64,000 bases of DNA from Metabacillus bambusae (GCF_017497975.1 NZ_JAGDEL010000002.1:372001-436000), one strand, 5' to 3'. Counted from the stretch's first letter, positions 25,398-36,073 are shown. Numbers and translations: made by a program. Notes: generated from the sequence alone by a model not told the origin.

Positions 25398-25724
25398 CTA
25401 TTTTTTCATTAATCTTTGTACCGTTACCAATAACTCATCGATGATTTCTTCATCACCCTCTTGTATTCTTTCAACAACACATGTCCGTAAATGTCCTTCA
25501 AGCAACAGCTTACCAACACCATTTAAGGCAGATTGTGTTGCTGAGATTTGAGTAATGACATCATCACAATACGTATCCTTTTCAATCAAAGCTTTTATCC
25601 CGCGAATTTGACCTTCAATCCGATTTAAACGGGTAACAAGATTCTTTTTCACTTTCTCTGAATGATGACTGCTTCTATGTTCATTATTACTACAGTGGTC
25701 CTGACAATCATTCTCTGTACTCAT
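25398..25724 (-). CDS. csoR: CsoR-family copper-sensing repressor
   Basis: 108 residues, all-helical CsoR/DUF156 fold. A His/Cys-rich head (residues 7-21) is followed by VTRLNRIEGQIRGIKALIE. The Cu(I) ligands appear as Cys in TYCDDV, and His and Cys in EGHLRTCVV, the C-H-C pattern of true CsoR rather than RcnR or FrmR. It represses copper export genes and releases DNA on binding Cu(I). copZ and copA are not adjacent, so it either controls them at a distance or controls itself only. An operator-like GC tract lies upstream. Confidence 0.85.
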   Translation of the reverse strand: MSTENDCQDHCSNNEHRSSHHSEKVKKNLVTRLNRIEGQIRGIKALIEKDTYCDDVITQISATQSALNGVGKLLLEGHLRTCVVERIQEGDEEIIDELLVTVQRLMKK

Positions 25725-25763
25725 TGAACCATCCCCTTAAACTTTTATTTCCTTCATTTTAAT

Positions 25764-25779
25764 ATACCCCCTGGGACTA
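25764..25779. promoter_or_regulatory. CsoR-type operator
   Basis: ATACCCCCTGGGACTA, a C-tract/G-tract pseudo-palindrome like known CsoR sites (TACCCNNNNGGGGTA), about 45 bp upstream of csoR. Confidence 0.55.
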
Positions 25780-25932
25780 TTCCAAGTAGTTGCTTATTTA
25801 TATTACTTATTCTAAAACAAAAAAAGCTTCTCAGATTATATTTTAGTGTGAAAATCGATATTTCTATACATGTAACCTTATAAGTTAGGCTATATATGTA
25901 ATAAGAATGGCTTTTCGAAATGAGGGATTCTA

Positions 25933-26313
25933 ATGAGAAGAAGTGCTCTTTTGCTTTTTACTATTGTCATTTATTTAACTGGTTGTGGAGAAATATCAGA
26001 ACGACATAATCAAGAGAATTCGAAAACAACCGAAGTAGCAACCACAAACAGTACAATGGAAAATAAGAATGAAGAAAAAAGGAATGCTGAAATAAAGGAA
26101 CAATCAATCATCTCAGCACAAGCAATCTATATCGGTTTAATGGACACACATACAATAGAAGTTATGATAAATAATCAACCATTAGCTATTCAAATTAATG
26201 AAGAACAATTTAAAATACTTGAACCACTAAATACAAATAAACAGATTCATATTGAGTATTACTATAATGATGAAACCTCTCAAAATATATTAGATAAGGT
26301 TGAAGTGCATTAA
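25933..26313 (+). CDS. Small lipoprotein, function unknown
   Basis: 126 residues. Signal peptide with lipobox LTGC (Cys18), a polar linker rich in Asn/Glu/Lys (20-60), then a small beta-rich domain (AQAIYIGLMDTHTIEVMIN, QIHIEYYYN). It would be anchored to the outer face of the membrane. ATG follows TGAGGG. I do not recognise the family. Convergent with the lipoprotein gene at 26416. Confidence 0.7.
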   Translation: MRRSALLLFTIVIYLTGCGEISERHNQENSKTTEVATTNSTMENKNEEKRNAEIKEQSIISAQAIYIGLMDTHTIEVMINNQPLAIQINEEQFKILEPLNTNKQIHIEYYYNDETSQNILDKVEVH

Positions 26314-26415
26314 TAACGATAAAAAAAAGGGGCTGACACAATTAATTGTCCGCCCTCTCCATTACCAATTATTAATTTCATTAGATAACTCGCTAATAAT
26401 TATTGCGATACCCTT

Positions 26416-26829
26416 TTACAACTCATCATCCCCTGCTGGAACCTCCATTCCTAGTTCTTCCATAATTTCTTCTGCAGTCTTTCCATCTGTTTCAATTCCT
26501 GCTTCTTCTGCTCTTTGAATTAGTTCTTCCTCGTTAATTCGATCACCTTTCCCCATCGCAGGTCTATTCTCTCTTAATTCTTCTTGGACCTCTTCAATTG
26601 TTTTACCATCTGTCTCAATTCCAGCCTGTTCAGCCATTTCTATTATTTCTTCATCACTAAGCTCCTCACCAGTGATGCCTGGTCTTTGTCTTGATTCTTC
26701 AGCTTCTTGCAGATCTTGTTGCTCATTCATTAAAGTTTCTGTTGATGAATCACCATTCGCATTTCCACATCCTGTAAGAAGTAATACTCCTAAAATGCTG
26801 ATACCCAGTATTTTTAATATACTACTCAT
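26416..26829 (-). CDS. Lipoprotein with two acidic helical repeats
   Basis: 137 residues from the ATG after GGAAGG. Signal peptide with lipobox LTGC. The mature part holds two imperfect repeats of about 38 residues, EEIIEMAEQAGIETDGKTIE and EELIQRAEEAGIETDGKTAE, each ending in EEVQEEL or EEIMEELG. The repeats are very acidic. GIETDGKT-type repeats occur in secreted Bacillus proteins of unknown role; metal binding is a guess. It is isolated, with its own ribosome site and no partner gene. Confidence 0.7.
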   Translation of the reverse strand: MSSILKILGISILGVLLLTGCGNANGDSSTETLMNEQQDLQEAEESRQRPGITGEELSDEEIIEMAEQAGIETDGKTIEEVQEELRENRPAMGKGDRINEEELIQRAEEAGIETDGKTAEEIMEELGMEVPAGDDEL

Positions 26830-26976
26830 TATTATCCTTCCTTTCATCTTGTCCAATTCCTTATGGATTAAGCATAACGAATGTTTGTGTCAGGATAATG
26901 TCAACAGACGCTTATATAAACAGCAATTTTCAGTAAACAAAAAGCCGACTTTTACGTCAGCTCTTTGGTTCAACAA

Positions 26977-27267
26977 TCATTCTTTTGTCTTTAATTGTTT
27001 ATCTAAATAAAATGTTCCAAACGGTATAAATGCTAAGAAAAGGGCCCAAATTCCCCATAAATAAGACCAACGCTTTTTAAACTTAACAAAAGCAATCATG
27101 ATGACATATAAAACAAATAGGAAGCCATGCAAACCCCCAACAATTGTTACTGCAATTGGAATATCAAGAAAATACTTTAATGGCATTGCAATTAACAGTA
27201 GGACTAAATAAGAAATACCCTCTAATATACCGAAAAAACGCAATATCCCAACAGATGTGTTAAACAT
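26977..27267 (-). CDS. DUF3817 family membrane protein
   Basis: 96 residues with three membrane helices (about 7-27, 38-62, 70-88). The pattern FFGILEGISYLVLLLIAMPLK and VGGLHGFLFVLYVI is that of DUF3817, a small integral membrane family of unknown function. The ATG follows GGAGTTGATAGG. Single gene. Confidence 0.8.
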   Translation of the reverse strand: MFNTSVGILRFFGILEGISYLVLLLIAMPLKYFLDIPIAVTIVGGLHGFLFVLYVIMIAFVKFKKRWSYLWGIWALFLAFIPFGTFYLDKQLKTKE

Positions 27268-27473
27268 CCTATCAACTCCAATATTATACGATTTATACTA
27301 TTTATTATACATGCATCTCCTCTTCAGAAAACGATAATCTTTGACAATTTCCCAACAGAGCCTCTGTCTATGAAACAAACTATTAGGAAATAAGGATAAA
27401 ACCTTCTATTCCCTTCATAACTAATGCTACTTTAATCTCATAAAGAAACTCAATATCGAGTCTTAAAAAGATA

Positions 27474-27524
27474 AAAAAAAGGAACAGACACAGTAGCAAC
27501 TATTTGTATCGTTGCAGTGTGTCT
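27474..27524 (-). terminator. Terminator after the first chemoreceptor gene
   Basis: AGACACACTGCAAC pairs with GTTGCTACTGTGTCT, followed on the minus strand by CCTTTTTTTT. Confidence 0.8.
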
Positions 27525-27606
27525 ATCCCACTATTTATATTTGAAACTAAGTTAATCATAATATAAAAGTCATTAAGCTCTTAATTTCTACTTATATCAA
27601 AAACGA

Positions 27607-29646
27607 CTAATTTCCCTTCACTTTAAACTTATGAATGATTTCTTCCAGCTCATAAGTCGTGCTTGATAGTGAAGCAGCCAAATCCCCTAATTCTTCAGCA
27701 GCTGCTGCCTGCTCTTCGGTTGTGGCTGTTACCTCTTCTGTTGTTGATGAGGATATTTCTGCAACCTCAACCATTTCATTGATTGCGATTTCAACTTTTT
27801 CTTTATTTGTATTAATCTTGCCGATCGACGCTTCTACATAATTAATTTCGCTTATAATTGAATTTGTTCCTTCTAGGATATTTTCGAATGACTTTTGAGT
27901 ATGATGAATCGAATTTGTCTGTTCGTTAAATAACGTAATTGTTGTTTTAACTAATTCAACCGATCGTTTTGTTTGGTTTAAAATACTTGCAATAACTGTT
28001 TCAATTCTCATCGAAGAGCTCTTTGTTTGATCAGCAAGCTTACGAATTTCCTGGGCAACAACAGCAAATCCAAGTCCAGCATCACCAGCTCTTGCCGCCT
28101 CAATACTTGCATTAAGAGATAATAAATTCGTTTCATCACTAACACTCTTAATCATTTCCACGATGTCTTTTATTTGAGCAATTTCCTTATTTAAAGCATT
28201 CATCGTCATATCCACTTGTCCGATATTAGCACCCATCTCATGATTTTTATCTGTTAAATCCTTTATTGTTTCAATCGATTGGCTGCTAAGTTTTTTCGTC
28301 GTTTCTGTGATCGTTGATACTTTTTCCATATTGTTAGCTACCTCAACGATTTCACTTGATAGCTCCTTCATTTCTCGGTTCGTTCTTTCTGAGTAGTCAA
28401 CTTGACTAACTGCACCCTTTGCAACTTCATCAATAGCACTAGCAATTTGTTCAGATGAGGAAGCAGATTCTTCTGCAATCCTTTTGAGATCATTTGCACG
28501 ATTAACAGCATATGTTGAAACCTTTTTATTTTCTTCGATCATCAACGTGATATTGTCAATCATGTTATTAAAGCTTTGTCCAAGCTGGCCTGCTTCATTT
28601 TTATATAAGTAGTCAGCTCGATGTGTTAAATCACCTTTTTCAGCCTCTTTCATGATCGTGACAACTTTATTAATTGGTCTGATCATGCTCTTCGCTATAA
28701 AGATACTAACAAAAACGGATAACAGAACAAATGCTAAGATTATGATATACACAAGATATATAACATCATGTATGTCTTTTAATAAATATGATTTTGAGGT
28801 TGAAACAGAAACCTGCCAGCCATTTTCACTTTCAATTGTGGATACTAAATACTCTTCACTATTTTTATGATTTTCATATTTACTACCTACTAATTCCTTT
28901 TTGTTACTAGAGATAATAATGCCATTTTCATTAATAATGGAGATATCTCTACCTGAATTCTTCTCACCATTTTCAAAGACATCTTGAAATAGCTGTACAT
29001 CAGCCATAAGGATAAGGGTCCCAATGTTATCATACTCTCTAATCAAGTAAATATTTTTATAATTATTTTCTAGACCTGAAGCCCAAAATACCGAACCAGA
29101 TAATTCATTTACTTTCTCAGGGATATCTGAATTAAAGTAGGTTTCGATGTCAAATTCCTCTGCAGCACTTGTTTCACCATAAACTGTTTTTTCTTCATTA
29201 ACAAAGAGAATAGCCTTCGCATTTTTATTAGTAAATGTAATACTTGAAAAATACTCCGTTATTTCTCTTTGCTTATTAAAAAGTTCATACTCCGTCAATC
29301 CTTCATCATTATCCAATTGTTCCATTAAATCCATATTTGAGAAGGGAATTAACGTAATATTCTCAAATTCTTTTAGTGCATGATTTACATTTTTCGTGAC
29401 TTGAACACCAATATCTTCATTCATATCAGATACTTTGTTTTCAATTGTATTCGAAGAAACAATATAAACAACATTTCCGATGATAACACTTGGGATAATC
29501 GTAAATAAAAGCAAGAATAAGATAATTTTAGATTTAAGTGTCATCCCCTTTAGATTAGGAGAAAATTTTGTTCTCGTTCTTTTCTCTTTTTGTTGTAAAT
29601 TATGTTTGTGAGTGGAATTCTTGTTATTATTATCTTTTTTCTTCAA
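27607..29646 (-). CDS. Methyl-accepting chemotaxis protein, Cache-type sensor
   Basis: 679 residues; TTG start with AAGGGG nine bases before it. A basic cytosolic head is followed by membrane helix 1 (about 40-62), an extracellular region of about 240 residues with a dCache-like pattern ([39 protein letters not shown]), membrane helix 2 (about 295-320), HAMP, and the signalling domain with hairpin tip [20 protein letters not shown]. The dCache domain normally binds amino acids or other small molecules. It resembles McpA/McpB-type receptors of Bacillus. The ligand cannot be told from sequence. Confidence 0.9.
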   Translation of the reverse strand: MKKKDNNNKNSTHKHNLQQKEKRTRTKFSPNLKGMTLKSKIILFLLLFTIIPSVIIGNVVYIVSSNTIENKVSDMNEDIGVQVTKNVNHALKEFENITLIPFSNMDLMEQLDNDEGLTEYELFNKQREITEYFSSITFTNKNAKAILFVNEEKTVYGETSAAEEFDIETYFNSDIPEKVNELSGSVFWASGLENNYKNIYLIREYDNIGTLILMADVQLFQDVFENGEKNSGRDISIINENGIIISSNKKELVGSKYENHKNSEEYLVSTIESENGWQVSVSTSKSYLLKDIHDVIYLVYIIILAFVLLSVFVSIFIAKSMIRPINKVVTIMKEAEKGDLTHRADYLYKNEAGQLGQSFNNMIDNITLMIEENKKVSTYAVNRANDLKRIAEESASSSEQIASAIDEVAKGAVSQVDYSERTNREMKELSSEIVEVANNMEKVSTITETTKKLSSQSIETIKDLTDKNHEMGANIGQVDMTMNALNKEIAQIKDIVEMIKSVSDETNLLSLNASIEAARAGDAGLGFAVVAQEIRKLADQTKSSSMRIETVIASILNQTKRSVELVKTTITLFNEQTNSIHHTQKSFENILEGTNSIISEINYVEASIGKINTNKEKVEIAINEMVEVAEISSSTTEEVTATTEEQAAAAEELGDLAASLSSTTYELEEIIHKFKVKGN

Positions 29647-29774
29647 TATCGCTAACCCCTTTGAATATATTTTCCTAATATTCCGTCAAAATTAAGTAAA
29701 AATAAATGAACCTACTTTCTCACTATATTAGGCTAGTAAGAAACATAATTTACTACTTAAGTATTCTCCCACAT

Positions 29775-29791
29775 CTGTATACGCTTTCAAT
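29775..29791. promoter_or_regulatory. Possible cre site between the chemoreceptor genes
   Basis: CTGTATACGCTTTCAAT matches cre with one mismatch. It lies in the 377-bp divergent gap between the two chemoreceptors, 230 bp before the second. The rest of that gap is AT-rich and shows no other clear signal. Confidence 0.35.
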
Positions 29792-30023
29792 TATACTATA
29801 ATTCAACCGTTTTTCCGCATAAAAATATTAGTTTTTCGACCATTTATAGTAATATTATCCTATTATTTATTTAGGACTTTAATAACTAATGACTTTTAAT
29901 AATTCCTTTAGCACGAAAACTAAATAATTGTAGAATTTTGTCGATACAATAAGAGAATTTATAATTCAGCTTTTTTATTAAAACTAACACCAAATCAACT
30001 TAGTCATACTGGAGGGATATTTT

Positions 30024-31733
30024 TTGTTAAAACACCTAAGATGGAAAAATGCAAAAATTGGTGGTAAGTACTTTTATGTTTTTTTAGTTGTTGCCATTAC
30101 GTTTCTACTATCTATTATCATCACATTTTCTTTATTGAAACAAACAAGTCAAACGATGAAAAATACACTAGTGAAAAATGAAATTGCTCTTTATAGTGCA
30201 GATTTAGTTTCACTCTACCATGAAAAATACAATCTCATTCCTGAATATATTTTATTATCTGATGATAAAAAGCTTCTCGAATATTTAGAGGATAGTAGAG
30301 AATTTGTTTCTACAGCAAAGAAATTAAAACAGCAATTAGATAATGAAGAGCAATTAGCTATTTTCCATAAGATTATTGAAAACAATCATAAACTGGATGA
30401 GTATTTTTTTAGTACGATAGTCCCTAAAGTGAAACAAATTAATACAGCTGAGTTTAATAAGCTTCAAAATGAAGCTAATGCAATAAAAGTAGAGACGACC
30501 GATCTGAGTAATCAGCTTAAGGAAATTGCAACAGAATCTAATAAAGCGTCACTAACAAAATCACAAAATGCGATCGAGAAGACGATCTTTTTATTAGTAA
30601 CATCAGGGATTATTTCATTGTTAATCTCTGTGATTCTACTTTTTGTCATCAGTAAGCGGATATCAGCAGGATTGAATAGAGTTGTGCTTACTAGCGAAGA
30701 AATCGCAAATGGAAATCTTAATTTTAAGCCTTTAAAAGTTGTTGGTTCAGATGAAATTGGTCAGCTTTCACAATCGATTAACCACATGGGTACCCGGTTA
30801 CGTGAGATGATTTTAGAGGTTTCACATATTGCTTCAGATGTTGATTCCCAAAGTGCAACATTTGCGCAATCTTCATCAGAATTAAAGCAAGGAAGCTCTC
30901 AAGTTGCACATACAATTGAAGAATTAGCAACTGGAGTGAATAACCAAGCAAATGAGGTATCTGATATCTCTGAAAATATAAGAGAATTTAGTGACAAATT
31001 AATTGAGGTAAACCAAGATGGTAGTAAATTAGTTCAATTCTCCGACGAAGTGCTACTCGTATCTGTTAACGGAGATCAACAAATGAAACAATCGCTAGAA
31101 CAAATGAAACTCATTCATTCTATTGTAGAGCGTTCAGTTGAAAAGATTAAGATTCTTGAGACGAAAACGCAATCTATTACCGAACTTGTTACTGTCATTA
31201 AATCAATTGCAGAGCAAACAAACCTTCTTTCCCTTAATGCATCGATAGAAGCTGCAAGAGCAGGTGAAAGTGGTAAAGGATTTGCTGTAGTAGCCTCAGA
31301 AGTTAAAAAACTAGCAAATGAAGTATCAAGTTCAATCGAAAATATTACGTCACTTGTTACTAGCATTAAGGAAGAAACTACCTCTATGTCTAATGAATTA
31401 TATAGTGGTTTTCAAAAGGTGAATGAAGGTACAGAACAGATCCAATTAACCGGTCAATACTTTTCTGAGATAAAAGATAAAATTACTGATATGACCGATC
31501 GAGTAAAAAATATTTCCTCAGCATTTAATTATTTTGAAAAGACTAGTCATGAGATTAATCAGTCTGTCGAGCATATCGCTGCTATTTCAGAGGAGTCAGC
31601 AGCAGGTTCAGAAGAAATATCTGCTGCTGTTTATCAGCAAACTCAATCAATTGATAACATTTCAACTAGTGCAAACACGTTATCAAATATGGTTGTGCGT
31701 ATGAACGAAATGATTAGTAAATTTAAAGTATAA
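30024..31733 (+). CDS. Methyl-accepting chemotaxis protein, 4-helix-bundle sensor
   Basis: 569 residues; the TTG start follows GGAGGG. Membrane helix 1 (about 17-40), an all-helical extracellular region of about 145 residues without a Cache domain, membrane helix 2 (about 189-212), HAMP (about 213-265), and signalling domain with tip [20 protein letters not shown]. It ends MISKFKV. The next gene, 29 bp downstream, codes a xylose-type binding lipoprotein. A helical-bundle receptor commonly senses through a binding protein (as Trg and Tar do with ribose and maltose proteins), so the pair probably detects sugar together. Confidence 0.9.
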   Translation: MLKHLRWKNAKIGGKYFYVFLVVAITFLLSIIITFSLLKQTSQTMKNTLVKNEIALYSADLVSLYHEKYNLIPEYILLSDDKKLLEYLEDSREFVSTAKKLKQQLDNEEQLAIFHKIIENNHKLDEYFFSTIVPKVKQINTAEFNKLQNEANAIKVETTDLSNQLKEIATESNKASLTKSQNAIEKTIFLLVTSGIISLLISVILLFVISKRISAGLNRVVLTSEEIANGNLNFKPLKVVGSDEIGQLSQSINHMGTRLREMILEVSHIASDVDSQSATFAQSSSELKQGSSQVAHTIEELATGVNNQANEVSDISENIREFSDKLIEVNQDGSKLVQFSDEVLLVSVNGDQQMKQSLEQMKLIHSIVERSVEKIKILETKTQSITELVTVIKSIAEQTNLLSLNASIEAARAGESGKGFAVVASEVKKLANEVSSSIENITSLVTSIKEETTSMSNELYSGFQKVNEGTEQIQLTGQYFSEIKDKITDMTDRVKNISSAFNYFEKTSHEINQSVEHIAAISEESAAGSEEISAAVYQQTQSIDNISTSANTLSNMVVRMNEMISKFKV

Positions 31734-31762
31734 TGAAATATTTATTAGGTGGAGGGAATAAA

Positions 31763-32821
31763 GTGACTACATTTTTTAAACAAGCAAGCCTTGGACTTTT
31801 GTTTACTTTTTTTGTTCTAGTTGGTACTGCTTGTTCAACATCAGAGGAAGCTTCAAGCGAGCAAGCAGTAAAGTTAAAAGCAGATGAATCCGTGCCTTAT
31901 ATTGGATTTGTATTAGACACTCTTGAGCAGGAACGATGGTATAAAGATAAGAAATTATTTGAAGATCAAGTTAAATCCCTAGGTGGACAGGTTAAGACAT
32001 TGGCTGCTAACGGAATTGATGAGGTCCAATTAAAACAAGCACAGTTATTGATTGAAGAAGGTGTAGATGTTCTTGTCGTTGTTCCACACAATGCCGAGGC
32101 TGCAGCCAAAATTGTTGAGCTTGCACATCAAAACGACGTTAAGGTTATTTCGTATGATCGACTTATTACAAAAAGTGATTTAGATTATTACATTTCCTTT
32201 GACAATGAAAAAGTTGGGGCATTACAAGCAACTGAAATTGTTAAAAGAGTTCCAAAAGGCAACTTTGCATATATTGGTGGTGCTGAAACAGACAACAATG
32301 CACTGTTATTTAGAAAAGGTGCTATGTCAGTGCTACAGCCTTTAATTGATAAAGGAGATATTAAGTTAGTTGTTGATAAATATACAGATGAATGGAAACC
32401 AACCATCGCTGAACAAAATATGGCAATTGCATTAAAGGAAACGAAGAATGATATTCATGCTGTAGTTGCTGCTAACGATGGGAATGCTGGTGGTGTTATC
32501 AATGCTTTAACTTCTGTCGGGTTAGCTGGTAAGGTACCTGTTTCAGGTCAAGATGCCGAATTAAGTGGTATAAAGCGAATTATAGCTGGGACACAAACCA
32601 TGACAGTGTACAAGCCAATAAACGTCATCGCTACTAAAGCAGCTGAAATGGCTTACGATGTAGCAATTGGTAAAGAAATAAAAACAGATACTACAATTGA
32701 TAATAATAAAGTTAAAGTCCCAACGATTTTGCTTGAACCTACAGCTGTTACAAAAGAAACGGTTAACAGTACGGTTATTAAAGATGGGTATTTAACCGAA
32801 GAAGAAGTTTATTCGAAATAG
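31763..32821 (+). CDS. Xylose-type sugar-binding lipoprotein (XylF/ChvE family)
   Basis: 352 residues from the GTG that follows GGAGGG; an in-frame ATG overlapping the previous stop codon has no site. Lipobox GTAC at about Cys24. The type I binding fold shows VPYIGFVLDTLEQERWYKDK, VVPHNAEAAAKIVELAHQND, VISYDRLI and FAYIGGAETDNNALLF, PVSGQDAELSGIKRI, all typical of D-xylose-binding XylF. No ABC ATPase or permease follows. It belongs to the transcription unit of the chemoreceptor 29 bp upstream. A sensing rather than transport role is therefore inferred. The last base of the stop codon is the first base of a decayed MITE. Confidence 0.85.
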   Translation: MTTFFKQASLGLLFTFFVLVGTACSTSEEASSEQAVKLKADESVPYIGFVLDTLEQERWYKDKKLFEDQVKSLGGQVKTLAANGIDEVQLKQAQLLIEEGVDVLVVVPHNAEAAAKIVELAHQNDVKVISYDRLITKSDLDYYISFDNEKVGALQATEIVKRVPKGNFAYIGGAETDNNALLFRKGAMSVLQPLIDKGDIKLVVDKYTDEWKPTIAEQNMAIALKETKNDIHAVVAANDGNAGGVINALTSVGLAGKVPVSGQDAELSGIKRIIAGTQTMTVYKPINVIATKAAEMAYDVAIGKEIKTDTTIDNNKVKVPTILLEPTAVTKETVNSTVIKDGYLTEEEVYSK

Positions 32822-32888
32822 GCTCTGTTAAACCTTTCCGCTATTGGGGTTTTAGTGCCAAAATCAACAGTGAGCTATTAACAGACTC
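32821..32888. repeat. Decayed MITE remnant
   Basis: GGCTCTGTTAAACC at one end and, in reverse, GAGTCTGTTAATAGC at the other, with interior AAAATCAACAGTGAGC as in the elements at 38814 and 61791. No target duplication is visible. Confidence 0.55.
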
Positions 32889-32904
32889 GGTTCACTTCAT
32901 AAAA

Positions 32905-33033
32905 GTGAGGGCGTCTCAAAACTAAAGGGTCAGACCCCTCCAACACAATATATAGCACCTTAAACGTTAAAGGCTACTATATATTAGTAATGTTGGGAGG
33001 TGTCAGACCCTTTTGAGTCAGCCTCTCTTTTAG
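32905..33033. repeat. Large near-perfect hairpin element
   Basis: Two arms of about 50 bases, one containing AAAGGGTCAGACCCCTCCAA and the other TTGGGAGGTGTCAGACCCTT, are separated by about 20 bases. It lies 10 bp beyond the end of the RND gene and could end its transcript, but is far longer than a normal terminator and looks like a REP-type repeat. Confidence 0.6.
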
Positions 33034-33043
33034 TGTTATATCC

Positions 33044-36000
33044 TTAAATTGCTAATGTTTCATCAGTGCTTTCTGCTTTTTGTCTTTGACGTTTTGCCTT
33101 TTTAAAGTGCAGTAGCTCATAAATAACCGGGATGACCACTAACGTTAATACAGTCGCGACACTTAGTCCACCAATTACAACAACAGCTAGACTTGCAGAA
33201 ACCAAGTTCCCCGCTTCAGCTTCTTTAAACAATAATGGAAGCATGGCTGAGATTGTTGCTACTGCTGTCATAATGATCGGACGCATTCTAATTGTAGCAG
33301 CCTCGACAATTGCATCTCTAATAATCATTGATTGTTCATTTTGTTTCACTCGGTCAAGTAGGACAATTGCATTCGTCACAACAATTCCGATTAACATCAG
33401 AGCACCTAGTAGTGCTGTAATATCTACAGAAATTCCGCTTATTATAATTCCTAAAATTGCCCCGATCGCTGCAAGTGGTAAAGAGCATAGGATCGCGATA
33501 GGCGCACGGATTGTTTTAAAGGTAATTACCATAATTAGGAAGACAATTCCAATCGATGCAAGCATTGTCATAAATAAATCATTAAATTCCTTGGCCTGAT
33601 TAACACTAGCCCCACCTACAAGCACTTCCATATTATCTGGAATGTCTAATCCTTCTTCTGTCTTATCTCCTAAGATCCGTTTATTTATTTCAGTTGAAAT
33701 CGTTGATAGTTTTTCAGGATCTACCGTTGCTGTGACCCTTACATATTGCTCACCATCTTTGTGGAATGTACTAGTAGGTTCTTCTGTCTGCTTTAACTCT
33801 GCTACTTTCGAAATGGAAGTCATACCACTAGCCGTCATAATCGGAACATTTGATAATTCTTTTTCAGTGTCTGGATTGAAAACAGGTTCAAGCATAACCA
33901 TTGTTTGCAGTCCATTCATTTCAATTGTACCCAGAGGTGTTTTATTTATCATGACCGAAGCTTGTTGTGCAACTTGATCTGCTTTTGCCATTCCTGGATC
34001 GACGACAAATGAATAAACTGCTTTCGTTTCATCTTGGTTGGAGCTTACCTTCTCAATCCCTTCGATATCATTAATCTCGGCTTGAACTTTTTCTGATACA
34101 GAAATAAGTTCATCTACATTATCACCAATGACATCAATCGTGATTGATGTAGAACCACCACCCATTAGTGTTGCCTCAGTAACCTCTAATGTAGCATTAT
34201 CATACTCATTTTTTTGAGTATTTACTTTATCTATAAAGGCTCCCATATCAGCATCTTCTTCTAAAATCGCCATAATCTGCGTTTGAGTAGGATTACCTAC
34301 CGCACCGTATTTAGCAGCATCTTCTGAATTTCCAAGCTGCAAATATAATTTATCAATGCCATCTTGTTTTAACACATATTCCTCAAGCTTCATAGACTCT
34401 TCTTTTACTTTTTCAATTGGAGTTTCATTAGGGTATTTTAACGAAACAAATACATAATCAGCTTTTGTTTTGTTTACAGCCCCCTTTGGAAGTACCATAT
34501 ACCCTCCAACTGATCCTGCGAACAAAATGATAGCTGTTACTAAAACAACCCATTTATGATTTAATGACCATGTTAAAAACTTTGCAAATCCTGCTGATGG
34601 TTTGTGCTCTTTTATTTTTGCATTTTTAAGTAAGGCAGCACTCATAACAGGTACTACTGTAATCGCTACGATTAAAGAAGCTAAAAGCGAATACGTAATC
34701 GTCAAGGCAAATGGAAGTAGGAAATCCTGTAAGCTTCCACTTAATAATCCCATTGGTAAAAATACAGCAACAGTTGTTAGAGTGGACGATGTAATCGCTG
34801 AGCCAACTTCTTTAGTTGCTTCAATGACCATTTTGATCGTGAATTTTTCACTTTGTGCTCTTCTAAAAATATTCTCGATGACTACGATACTATCATCTAC
34901 AAGACGACCTACAGCTACAGCTACCCCACCTAGTGTTAATATATTTAACGTCACACCAGACTGTGCAAGGAGGAATAATGTAAACCCTAATGAGAGTGGG
35001 ATCGACACAATGGTAATAAGTGTGGAACGTAAATTACGTAAGAAAAGCATAATCACGATTGTCGCAAAAAGTGCACCTAGTAAGACTTCTTTAATCATAC
35101 TGTGAACAGATGACTCTACAGAATCAGCTGAAGCTAATACAACGGTTGTTTCAAGGTTATCGTACTTTTCATTCACTTCTTCTGATACTTTTTTCGCTTC
35201 TTTACTAATTGTTACGGCATTTGAATTGCTATCCTTTGTGATAACGAATAGTAATCCATCCTTACCATTCACACGTGTAAGATTATTTTCTTGTTTATCA
35301 ACAGTAATGTTTGCTACATCCTTTAGTGGTACTTTTGGAATAATCTCAGTATCCTCAAGTTTTTCAATCGTATTTACATCACCAACAACCTTTATATTTG
35401 CTGCCTTATTATCAATATTTTTTTCACCAACTGCGGTTGCAATATTTTGACCTTGGAGCAGTGGCATGATATTTTCAATTGTGACTTGCTTTTCCGCCAT
35501 CTTCTTTTCATCTAATTCAACAGATACATATGAAGGGATCGTTCCATTTGTTTGAATATCTGACACACCATCAATGTCTTTAAAATATGGGACAATTTCA
35601 TCTTCTGCATATTGAATGGTTTCAGGATTAATTCCTTCATCAAACGTTAACCCAATGTAGGAAACAGGGATCATAGACGTGTTCAATTGTACAATATTTG
35701 GTTTCATCACATTTGCTGGTAATTGTACATTTGCTAATGCATCCTCAATTTCACGCTTTGCTTCTTTTTTGTCGACATTTGACTCAAAATGAATATCGAC
35801 GGATGAATAACCATCCCCAGTGGTAGAAAATACATTGGTCTTTCCATTAACACTATCTACAGCATTTTCAATCGGTGTCGTTACTTGATCCTCCATTAAG
35901 CTTGCATCTAATCCTTCTCCCATTGCTACAACTGAAATAAAGGGTTGATCAGCAGATGGTAAAAATTCCATCGGTAGTCGAAAATAACTTAAAACCCCCA

Positions 36001-36073
36001 TTACTAATATAAGCATAGACATAATGGCAATAGCAGCTTTGTTCTTAAATGACCATTTCGTAAACCAAGACAT
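33044..36073 (-). CDS. RND family efflux permease (SwrC/YerP-like)
   Basis: 1009 residues, close to SwrC/AcrB-family length, with 12 helices and two large extracellular loops. Helix 4 holds the proton-relay pair Asp-Asp (GRLVDDSIVVIENIF, about residue 390). The second half repeats the fold (ALMLIGIVVTNAIVLLDRV). The N-terminus FRLPMEFLPSADQPFISV is the usual first-helix exit. Such proteins export surfactants, lipids or antimicrobials by proton exchange. No membrane fusion partner is adjacent, as for SwrC of Bacillus subtilis. Single gene; ATG follows GAAGGAG. Confidence 0.85.
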   Translation of the reverse strand: MSWFTKWSFKNKAAIAIMSMLILVMGVLSYFRLPMEFLPSADQPFISVVAMGEGLDASLMEDQVTTPIENAVDSVNGKTNVFSTTGDGYSSVDIHFESNVDKKEAKREIEDALANVQLPANVMKPNIVQLNTSMIPVSYIGLTFDEGINPETIQYAEDEIVPYFKDIDGVSDIQTNGTIPSYVSVELDEKKMAEKQVTIENIMPLLQGQNIATAVGEKNIDNKAANIKVVGDVNTIEKLEDTEIIPKVPLKDVANITVDKQENNLTRVNGKDGLLFVITKDSNSNAVTISKEAKKVSEEVNEKYDNLETTVVLASADSVESSVHSMIKEVLLGALFATIVIMLFLRNLRSTLITIVSIPLSLGFTLFLLAQSGVTLNILTLGGVAVAVGRLVDDSIVVIENIFRRAQSEKFTIKMVIEATKEVGSAITSSTLTTVAVFLPMGLLSGSLQDFLLPFALTITYSLLASLIVAITVVPVMSAALLKNAKIKEHKPSAGFAKFLTWSLNHKWVVLVTAIILFAGSVGGYMVLPKGAVNKTKADYVFVSLKYPNETPIEKVKEESMKLEEYVLKQDGIDKLYLQLGNSEDAAKYGAVGNPTQTQIMAILEEDADMGAFIDKVNTQKNEYDNATLEVTEATLMGGGSTSITIDVIGDNVDELISVSEKVQAEINDIEGIEKVSSNQDETKAVYSFVVDPGMAKADQVAQQASVMINKTPLGTIEMNGLQTMVMLEPVFNPDTEKELSNVPIMTASGMTSISKVAELKQTEEPTSTFHKDGEQYVRVTATVDPEKLSTISTEINKRILGDKTEEGLDIPDNMEVLVGGASVNQAKEFNDLFMTMLASIGIVFLIMVITFKTIRAPIAILCSLPLAAIGAILGIIISGISVDITALLGALMLIGIVVTNAIVLLDRVKQNEQSMIIRDAIVEAATIRMRPIIMTAVATISAMLPLLFKEAEAGNLVSASLAVVVIGGLSVATVLTLVVIPVIYELLHFKKAKRQRQKAESTDETLAI

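Noticed and set aside
33132-35450. Several plus-strand frames opposite the RND gene
   Set aside because: Antisense shadows of a well-supported coding region, without ribosome sites or recognisable domains.
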